Below, one piece after another: positions 7,552 through 12,149 of a stretch of DNA of 12,149 nucleotides. The stretch comes from Equadaptatus sp045642025 (GTDB lineage Bacteria > Synergistota > Synergistia > Synergistales > Synergistaceae). Each line of letters starts with the position of its first letter. Within the stretch, counting starts at the first letter, position 1. The stretch spans positions 1 to 12,149 of the forward strand of contig JAZUIB010000061.1 in NCBI GenBank assembly GCA_045642025.1. The letters are read 5' to 3'. The notes under the pieces are model-generated. The model worked only from the letters and a program-made list of their open reading frames with translations. It made no database searches and had not been told where the DNA came from. A program made the position numbers and the translations under genes.

Positions 7552-9435
7552 TTACTTTTTGTGGTGTGCAATGTCATAAGCCATAGGAAACATATAACTC
7601 CACGGAAGCGTATATTTCATCGCCTCGTTTTCATCGCACATCTTTATCGCGGTCTGAATTCTGTCGGCATTGTAGCCTTTAATACATTCAATCTGTTCTT
7701 TGTTGAGGAGAGTAATGTATCCTGTTTCTTTGTTGAAAGGCTTCCAGTCAACGTCATCGGTTGAGGGATTGCCCTTTTTCATGAAATTTACGAGCATATT
7801 CTGATATTTTCTTGAAAAATCCACCTGCGCGTTCGTGCCGAGAGCCTTGCCGCCGGTAAAATTGCCGAACAGATAGCAGCAGTCTATGCCGTGCCCGGCT
7901 TTGCATGACTCGTAGGGCGGATTGTACGGCTCGTCAAAGGCGTAGCAGTAGGTCGTTCCGCCGTTTTCCGCCTGTTTCTGCGCCATGTAGTAGTTCACGA
8001 TTTGCAGATAATGGTCGTTCATCAGCGTGTTTAACTGTTCGACTTCGGAGGTTATGTCTTCTTTTTTGAGCGCTTCAAAATATTCGCCCAAAAGTTTCTT
8101 AAATTCGTCTGTTACCACCAAATCAGGCATTACTTCCGTAGGTTCCGTCAGATACTTAAGAACAGCCTTGGCACAGTCTTCATGCGTGATGTCAAATTCT
8201 TTATACAAGTCTTTAAACACCGCGCGGAAATAATCGTATTCGTTGGTCGTAGCGCCCTGCAAAACAATATAGTCTTTGCCGACGTACTTGTTGTATATCT
8301 TATACGGGTCTTTGGGCAGAACTATGCCGTCCAAAACGTTAAAAACTCCGAGTATGTCGTTGCTTTCCCAAAATTTCCCCAATTCCTCGAAGGTCAGGGA
8401 CTTAAGACACGCAACGGTACTTCCGTCCTTGCCTTTTTCCTTGCAGAATTTAATCAGGGCTTCGGTCAGTTTTGCGGCATCGTCCGGCGAATTGTACTGG
8501 TTAATGCCGCCGCTCATTGAAAATACTTTGCTGAACAGCTTTTCGTCCTTGTCAATGAATTTGTTGTCAGGGTCGGACGCCATCATCAGAATGTTTGATA
8601 CAAATCCGCCTCCGGCAGATTCTCCGCCGATAGTAACGTTGTCAGCATTTCCGCCGAATGCCGCAACATTTTCCTTCACCCAGCGGAGAGACTGAATAAG
8701 GTCAAGGATTGACAGGTTGTTCGCGGTGTTGTATTTATCCGCATTTTTTTCGTAGTCGGACAGCAGATATTTCCCGTTTTTATCCTTTGCGGCTAAATTT
8801 ATGTGTCCGAGAACGCCCAAACGGTATGTAACGTCGATAAAAACACAGTCAGGATAGTAGTACGCAAGATTGGTGAGGTCGTAACACGGATCGCTGGTTC
8901 CTCCGCACGCGTAAGCTCCCCCGTGTACATAGACAAATACAGGTTTGTTTTTAATATTATTGTTACCCGTATAAAGGGTCAGCGTCAGGCAGTCAAATTC
9001 CCCCTGCTTGTAATATCCGGCAAGTTCGGATTCATCGCCTTTTTGAAGCGAGGATTTCCCGAAATACAGCGCCTGATACACTTTGTCAGATTTGTCTGGC
9101 ATAACGGAACGCTCAAAACGGGCAGGGATTTTCGCAAACGGGATTCCTCTCCACGCTTTGACTTTGTTGTCCTGCAAATACTGCCCTACGAAAGTGCCGT
9201 TGGTGCATTTTGCGGCTAAGTTTTTGTCATACTTGCCGTCGGTAATTTCTTCATTCGGGTGATATTCAGGTACTTTCCACCTTTGCTGCCATTCTTCCTG
9301 TGTGCGGTAAATTGTAGGAATTTCAGCTTTTTTGCTGTCGCTTTCCCCCAAACACCCTCCAACGAAAATCACCGCGGAGAACAGGGTGATTACCGCAAGG
9401 ATTGCTAAAAACTTTGATCTTGCTGCTGTTTTCAT
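7552..9435 (-). CDS. Type B carboxylesterase lipoprotein
   Basis: A 627-residue alpha/beta-hydrolase of the carboxylesterase type B family, predicted to hydrolyse carboxylic esters at the cell envelope. The lipobox FVGGC puts the lipidated residue at Cys28. Family landmarks are in order: GIPFA near 97-101, FDCLTLTLY (147-155, the EDCL block with Phe in place of Glu), the oxyanion-hole HGG (171-173), and the nucleophile elbow GGESAGGG with Ser273. The acid is Glu399 in GATTNEYD, and the catalytic His is His515 in KAGHGID. The triad is therefore complete. The usual family length is about 500-600 residues; the extra is the signal and a linker. AAAGGAGG lies 7 bases before the ATG. The gene is first in a two-gene operon with the BACON-like lipoprotein. 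The substrate is unknown; para-nitrobenzyl esterase-like and feruloyl or acetyl esterase activities are all possible. Confidence 0.92.
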   Translation of the reverse strand: MKTAARSKFLAILAVITLFSAVIFVGGCLGESDSKKAEIPTIYRTQEEWQQRWKVPEYHPNEEITDGKYDKNLAAKCTNGTFVGQYLQDNKVKAWRGIPFAKIPARFERSVMPDKSDKVYQALYFGKSSLQKGDESELAGYYKQGEFDCLTLTLYTGNNNIKNKPVFVYVHGGAYACGGTSDPCYDLTNLAYYYPDCVFIDVTYRLGVLGHINLAAKDKNGKYLLSDYEKNADKYNTANNLSILDLIQSLRWVKENVAAFGGNADNVTIGGESAGGGFVSNILMMASDPDNKFIDKDEKLFSKVFSMSGGINQYNSPDDAAKLTEALIKFCKEKGKDGSTVACLKSLTFEELGKFWESNDILGVFNVLDGIVLPKDPYKIYNKYVGKDYIVLQGATTNEYDYFRAVFKDLYKEFDITHEDCAKAVLKYLTEPTEVMPDLVVTDEFKKLLGEYFEALKKEDITSEVEQLNTLMNDHYLQIVNYYMAQKQAENGGTTYCYAFDEPYNPPYESCKAGHGIDCCYLFGNFTGGKALGTNAQVDFSRKYQNMLVNFMKKGNPSTDDVDWKPFNKETGYITLLNKEQIECIKGYNADRIQTAIKMCDENEAMKYTLPWSYMFPMAYDIAHHKK

Positions 9436-9505
9436 ATTACGTCCTCCTTTGAGTTATGTTCCACCACAAAGTCCGCGTTTGTCCGAAAAATTTACCGTCG
9501 CTGAA

Positions 9506-9526
9506 CAAAAAGGCTGGACCTTTTTG
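9506..9526 (-). other. Hairpin in the leader of the esterase operon
   Basis: A perfect 8-bp stem (caaaaagg 9506-9513, cctttttg 9519-9526) with a 5-base loop lies between the predicted promoter at 9547-9576 and the esterase start. It could be a leader RNA structure. It has no separate U tract, so I do not call it a terminator. Confidence 0.45.
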
Positions 9527-9546
9527 CAGACCGCTTCTAAATGGCA

Positions 9547-9576
9547 ATTATCACCCCCCTCCTTGACATTTGTCAA
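9547..9576 (-). promoter_or_regulatory. Sigma-70-type promoter for the esterase/lipoprotein operon
   Basis: On the minus strand a perfect -35 box TTGACA (9576-9571) is followed after 18 bases by GATAAT (9552-9547), matching the -10 consensus at 5 of 6 positions. Transcription would start near 9540, giving a leader of about 105 bases. The -35 box is one arm of the palindrome TTGACA-AA-TGTCAA (9563-9576), which may be an operator. The spacer contains a run of six G. Together with 9577-9676 and the leader hairpin, this accounts for the gene-free stretch 9436-9766. Confidence 0.65.
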
Positions 9577-9676
9577 CTGTTTTAGGGATTTTTTTCAATT
9601 TTTTGATTTTTGCCCAGTTTTTTTGTATTTCTGCTGCTTTTTCACCGCGTATTTTTACCGATTTTTTTATTTTTTT
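9577..9676. other. A/T-tract region upstream of the esterase promoter
   Basis: About ten runs of 4-7 T (A on the minus strand) lie at 9580-9583, 9589-9595, 9599-9604, 9607-9611, 9618-9624, 9638-9642, 9652-9656, 9662-9668 and 9670-9676, many about 10 bases apart. It lies directly upstream of the -35 box. It is consistent with curved DNA or an extended UP element. No gene is visible. Confidence 0.5.
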
Positions 9677-9706
9677 CAAATTACAAGCCATACAAACACT
9701 GCTCAG

Positions 9707-9739
9707 AATAAAAAGACACCTCAGAGCGAAACTGAGGTG
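9707..9739 (-). terminator. Terminator of the microprotein operon
   Basis: A perfect 8-bp stem (cacctcag 9717-9724, ctgaggtg 9732-9739) has a 7-base loop. On the minus strand it is followed by TCTTTTTATT. It lies 27 bases after the stop of the YHYH-type microprotein gene. Confidence 0.88.
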
Positions 9740-9766
9740 CCCTTTGCAAAAAAATCCGGTTTACAC

Positions 9767-9913
9767 TTACGGTCTGTGATAATGATACGTGCCCGTTGAG
9801 TGATCCCAGTGACCGCCGTTTCTGTCAAGTCCACCCGAATGAGCCAGTACAGGCATAGCCGACAAAGAAAGAAGCGCCAATACAAGAAGTGCTGTTACAA
9901 ACTGTTTTTTCAT
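9767..9913 (-). CDS. Secreted 48-residue YHYH-type histidine-rich microprotein
   Basis: I translated this short gene directly. It starts MKKQFVTALLVLALLSLSAM, a clear signal peptide ending PVLA at residue 24. The mature part is only 24 residues and holds HSGGLDRNGGHWDHSTG and then TYHYHRP. That pattern (H-S-G-G-x-D-x-N-G-G-H ... T-G-x-Y-H-Y-H) is the short YHYH-type motif of many small exported bacterial proteins. Six of 24 mature residues are His, so metal binding is a reasonable inference. The function is not established. GGAGG lies 6 bases before the ATG (GGAGGTAGGAATATG). The gene follows the other microprotein by 18 bases and is followed by a strong terminator. It is therefore a real gene and not a chance frame. 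Confidence 0.85.
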   Translation of the reverse strand: MKKQFVTALLVLALLSLSAMPVLAHSGGLDRNGGHWDHSTGTYHYHRP

Positions 9914-9931
9914 ATTCCTACCTCCGGAAAT

Positions 9932-10072
9932 TTATTTACAGGGCGCAGGGAGTCTGCGCATTTCCTGTCCTTTGAGAATTTCATGCGTGCTGAACAGAGG
10001 TGCTGCCTGCGCCGCACTGCACAACGCTGACAGACACACAATCATTGCAGCCGCAAAAAATAACTTCCTCAT
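9932..10072 (-). CDS. Secreted 46-residue microprotein of unknown function
   Basis: I translated this short gene directly. It starts MRKLFFAAAMIVCLSALCSA and continues AQA, a signal peptide of about 23-24 residues. The mature peptide is about 22-23 residues, contains FSTHEILKGQEMRRLPAP and ends in Cys-Lys. I do not recognise a family. GAGGG precedes the ATG at a suitable distance. The stop is 18 bases before the YHYH-type gene, so the two are co-transcribed. Its ribosome site begins directly after the T tract of the terminator at 10087-10120. A promoter for this pair must therefore lie at or above that hairpin, near the 20-bp palindrome at 10140-10159. The reality of the gene rests on the signal peptide, the ribosome site and the tight operon spacing. 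Confidence 0.72.
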   Translation of the reverse strand: MRKLFFAAAMIVCLSALCSAAQAAPLFSTHEILKGQEMRRLPAPCK

Positions 10073-10086
10073 CACATCACCCTCAC

Positions 10087-10120
10087 AAAAAAAGAATAGA
10101 ACCTCAACGGTTCTATTCTT
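10087..10120 (-). terminator. Strong hairpin terminator after the membrane-protein gene
   Basis: A perfect 12-bp stem (aagaatagaacc 10092-10103, ggttctattctt 10109-10120) with loop TCAAC on the plus strand. On the minus strand a run of T follows (complement of the A run from 10087). It terminates the macro/HTH-membrane operon. Because it ends only 15 bases before the next start codon, it might also attenuate the microprotein pair. Confidence 0.9.
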
Positions 10121-10139
10121 ACATTATTCAATATTTTTG

Positions 10140-10159
10140 TGGTCACCTGGCAGGCGACA
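10140..10159. promoter_or_regulatory. 20-bp near-palindrome, copy 2 (candidate operator)
   Basis: The plus strand reads tggtcacctggcaggcgaca. The inner 17 bases are a dyad, GTCACCTG-g-CAGGCGAC, with arms complementary at 7 of 8 positions. The same element, in the same orientation, occurs at 11861-11880 with 17 of 20 bases identical. This copy lies just after the stop of the membrane-protein gene and about 68 bases before the start of the microprotein pair. Confidence 0.65.
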
Positions 10160-10161
10160 TT

Positions 10162-10791
10162 TTACGACAGAACTCTTGCCTTAAACCTTTCACTGTCAAG
10201 AACACCGCTTCTGGAATGAGCAAGACTGGTCTTTCTCCCATATTCAAACGACATATTGTAGCCCTTATTTTCTATGCTCTCAATTCTTTCCCTGTTATCC
10301 TCATACACCTTCTGTGATATTTTTGCAAAATCCATAATATCAAGAAGTTTTCTGTAGTCTTCGTCAACAAAATTACCATATCTTGCTTTCAGCAACAAAA
10401 ACTCCAGCGCTTCATTATAATATCCGTGCTCGGAAAACAGATAACTCATCTTGTCAACCTTTGGAAACAGCTCGCGGAACTCTTGAGTTTTATCTTCTTC
10501 ACAGTCTCTGTAATACAGTAGTTTCTTAAACCTGTGACGCAGGAGCGGCGTCTGCACAAATTCTATTTTACCATCGTCAATTTCAGAAGATATAATCACA
10601 AAAGCAAACAAACCTAAAACAAGCGCACACATCAACAGCGCAAGCCAAAACCCCCATGACTCTGACAGATAAAAATAAACACCCGCCGGAAGCACGGCAA
10701 GCACAACACATATCACAAACACCAATATTTCGTCATGCACAATCCCCGCCATCAGGGCCATAAGCAAAAACGCAGCAATAACAGTATACAT
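10162..10791 (-). CDS. Three-helix membrane protein with cytoplasmic C-terminal domain
   Basis: A 209-residue protein of unknown function. I take the ATG at 10791 as start: AGGGGG lies 7 bases before it, while the in-frame TTG at 10797 is too close to that site. Three hydrophobic segments at about residues 2-18, 21-41 and 47-68 should cross the inner membrane. The remaining 140 residues are charged, helical and probably cytoplasmic, with motifs KKLLYYRDCEED and SEHGYYNEALEFLLLKARYGN. The latter looks like a single TPR-like helical hairpin. I do not recognise the family. The gene begins 11 bases after the stop of the macro/HTH gene, which strongly suggests co-transcription and a shared job such as signalling from, or regulation by, the membrane. 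It is followed by a strong terminator. Confidence 0.78.
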   Translation of the reverse strand: MYTVIAAFLLMALMAGIVHDEILVFVICVVLAVLPAGVYFYLSESWGFWLALLMCALVLGLFAFVIISSEIDDGKIEFVQTPLLRHRFKKLLYYRDCEEDKTQEFRELFPKVDKMSYLFSEHGYYNEALEFLLLKARYGNFVDEDYRKLLDIMDFAKISQKVYEDNRERIESIENKGYNMSFEYGRKTSLAHSRSGVLDSERFKARVLS

Positions 10792-10798
10792 TTTCAAT

Positions 10799-10804
10799 CC
10801 CCCT
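10799..10804 (-). promoter_or_regulatory. Ribosome binding site deciding the start at 10791
   Basis: AGGGGG on the minus strand overlaps the TAG stop of the upstream gene and lies 7 bases before ATG 10791-10789. It supports the ATG over the TTG at 10797. Confidence 0.7.
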
Positions 10805-11774
10805 ACAACAAATCCTCGTCATACTTAAACAGAAGGATATTTATTTCATTAATGTCATAAAACTTATGCTCAATACACAACCTGATTATCTCGTCAAAAT
10901 AAGACGCATTCATAGCAAAACCGGCGCTGTAAAGAAGCACTTTCGTCGCGTCAAGATCAAGTTTTAGAGCAAGCGCAAGCGCCAGAGCAGTTCTTTTCGT
11001 CGGAGCATAATCCCTGTTGCTGCGAATTTTAGAAAAATGCCTGCGGTCAAGATTAGCAGCATGATAAACATCAGCATCAGTTCTGCCGCTTTCATCAATA
11101 AGACGGAGCAGCATCTCCGAGAATGTTTCCTCCGGATTCTTGCAAAGCTCATCAAACCGTTCGCCGATTTCCTTATAAAGCCGCTCAAGAATTTCGGCTT
11201 TAGTCGGTCCCCTAAACAAAACATCGCTGATACTGTATCTGACAGACGGCACTGCCCCCTCAGGCAGAGGAATCTGTTTAAACTTCTCCAGAACACCGCT
11301 TTCCTCAACAATTTTGGAAAGTTCCTCAGCAGACAGCTCTATTTGGTCAGTAAACGGATATTCAAAAACAACGTCAATATCAGAAGTTTCAAGGAATTGA
11401 CTGACAACCGCCGCAACATCGGCGAAATTACCGCCCAAATAAGACAGCACGGCACTTTCGCACTCAAGCTGCTCGGCATGAATTAAAAGGCGCCTATACC
11501 CGTCAAGCAGTTCTGCCTCCGACAACCCCTCTGTTACCAGCGACAGCACGGCGCGGTACTTCTCGCCGCCGCCAAGCGGCATAACAAAAATACTCCCAGG
11601 CTTTAACTTTCCAAGTTTCCTTCTCGTACCGGCAAGTTTCTTTCTGATACCGGCAGCAACGGAATTATCCTCCTGCTCGCATACATCCTCAGGCAGACTT
11701 GCAGCCTTAAGAATAATAACATCAGAAAACTCAGTCTTCTCAAGACTGCCGCTGAACTTTAATGGCATATACAA
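10803..11774 (-). CDS. Putative degenerate macro domain fused to XRE-like helical domain
   Basis: A 323-residue cytoplasmic protein. Residues about 15-145 have the layout of a macro domain: VIILKAASLPED, AAGIRKKL, then KPGSIFVMPLGG, KYRAVLSLV, a helix LLDGYRRLLIHAEQLECESAVLSYLGG, and VVSQFLE ... VVFEYP. The NAAN motif that binds ADP-ribose is not intact (LKAAS), so the domain may bind a ligand without catalysis, or the assignment may be wrong. Residues about 217-323 match a conserved C-terminal module found behind varied sensory or enzymatic domains in anaerobes: FSEMLLRLIDESG, VYHAANLDRRHFSKIRSN, YAPTKRTALALALAL, LLYSAGFA, FDEIIRLCIE, YDINEINILLF. Its centre resembles an XRE helix-turn-helix. 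The start codon follows GGGGTGA by 4-5 bases. It is first in an operon with the membrane protein. A ligand-sensing regulator is my best guess. Confidence 0.7.
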   Translation of the reverse strand: MYMPLKFSGSLEKTEFSDVIILKAASLPEDVCEQEDNSVAAGIRKKLAGTRRKLGKLKPGSIFVMPLGGGEKYRAVLSLVTEGLSEAELLDGYRRLLIHAEQLECESAVLSYLGGNFADVAAVVSQFLETSDIDVVFEYPFTDQIELSAEELSKIVEESGVLEKFKQIPLPEGAVPSVRYSISDVLFRGPTKAEILERLYKEIGERFDELCKNPEETFSEMLLRLIDESGRTDADVYHAANLDRRHFSKIRSNRDYAPTKRTALALALALKLDLDATKVLLYSAGFAMNASYFDEIIRLCIEHKFYDINEINILLFKYDEDLL

Positions 11775-11838
11775 TCACCCCTGTTACCCCAGACTGCTAA
11801 AAGTGTACTCCATTTTCCACAAATATTACAAGCACTAT

Positions 11839-11867
11839 ATTAAACAGAAACAGCAACATATGGTCGC
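11839..11867 (-). promoter_or_regulatory. Possible promoter of the macro/HTH operon
   Basis: On the minus strand TTTAAT (11844-11839; 5 of 6 match to TATAAT) lies 17 bases after GCGACC (11867-11862; 3 of 6 match to TTGACA). The poor -35 box is the edge of the 20-bp palindrome, the arrangement expected if a protein bound there controls RNA polymerase. This is a weak call. Confidence 0.35.
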
Positions 11868-11880
11868 CTGTCATGCGACA
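11861..11880. promoter_or_regulatory. 20-bp near-palindrome, copy 1 (candidate operator)
   Basis: The plus strand reads tggtcgcctgtcatgcgaca. The inner 17 bases form GTCGCCTG-t-CATGCGAC, with arms complementary at 7 of 8 positions. It shares 17 of 20 bases with the copy at 10140-10159 and ends about 87 bases before the start codon of the macro/HTH gene. Confidence 0.65.
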
Positions 11881-12149
11881 CTTTTATTCAAAGCACTCCG
11901 TATTTGGAAACACCCCCCGATTTTTGCATTTGTTTTTCATTTATTTTTCATTTCATTTGCAATTTTTGACTTTGTGAATTTTTCACAATGCGGCATAAAT
12001 GCAGTATACAGCTGACTTTATCCGCTGTTGTCTTTTTTTCGTCTTACCCTCTCTAATTTGGGGTGTTCCATTTACCGTATCGTCTGAACATTATATATAG
12101 GAGGGGTGAGAAACCGCACAGCGTTTTTTCTCTTTTCCAAGATTTAGCT

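Larger units (their letters stand above)
11775..12149. other. Intergenic region upstream of the macro/HTH operon
   Basis: I find no gene in these 375 bases. The part next to the operon holds the candidate promoter and the 20-bp palindrome. Further right, 11921-11983 is T-rich with runs 11-19 bases apart and includes a perfect inverted repeat ttgtgaa-ttt-ttcacaa (11972-11988). Near the right edge, tatatataggaggggtg (12092-12108 area) combines a -10-like sequence with a ribosome-site-like GGAGGGG on the plus strand. The GTG after it reaches a stop after 13 codons. It may be the leader of a gene beyond the window. Confidence 0.5.

Noticed and set aside
9553..9562. Ribosome site AAGGAGGGGGG with a GTG-started mini-frame on the minus strand
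   Set aside because: The frame stops after five codons, and the sequence lies between a good -35 and -10 box, so it is more likely promoter spacer.
12106..12147. Short plus-strand leader peptide after GGAGGGG
   Set aside because: The ribosome-site-like sequence is good, but the frame is only 13 codons from a GTG with no recognisable features, and the following gene is outside the window. I noted it only in the intergenic entry.

Overview
The window most likely comes from a Synergistota bacterium, a Gram-negative anaerobe of the gut or anaerobic-digester type. The evidence is three consecutive secreted proteins that end in the same tail: a Ser/Asp-rich linker, GCNAG(F)GA, a hydrophobic stretch and basic residues. 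This matches the Synerg-CTERM sorting signal known from that phylum. All genes are on the minus strand except the IS fragment at the left edge.

Layout, left to right. (1) 1-357: 3' end of an IS3-family element (transposase C-terminus and a likely right end). (2) 424-4952: a minus-strand cluster of three Synerg-CTERM proteins. In transcription order these are a beta-strand-rich surface protein with a reduced DUF6273-like module, a DUF6273 protein, and an Ntn-type linear amide hydrolase of the choloylglycine hydrolase/penicillin acylase group. A terminator follows. The cluster is preceded by a 16-bp tandem repeat array in its leader or promoter region. (3) 5061-5374: noncoding DNA rich in inverted repeats. 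(4) 5375-9435: a two-gene lipoprotein operon, a type B carboxylesterase followed by a large lipoprotein with a C-terminal BACON-like domain. A good -35/-10 pair lies upstream (9547-9576), preceded by a long A/T-tract region. (5) 9707-10072: two secreted microproteins of 48 and 46 residues, both easily missed by gene callers. One is a YHYH-type His-rich protein. They are followed by a terminator. (6) 10162-11774: a two-gene operon with a putative degenerate macro domain fused to a conserved XRE-like helical domain, then a three-helix membrane protein. It also has a terminator.

The most interesting observation is a 20-bp near-palindrome that occurs twice in the same orientation (17 of 20 identical). 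One copy is upstream of the macro/HTH operon (11861-11880) and one is upstream of the microprotein operon (10140-10159). This suggests that one regulator, possibly the HTH protein encoded there, links a membrane protein and two tiny exported proteins into one small regulon. I see no tRNA, rRNA or CRISPR array, and no complete mobile element.
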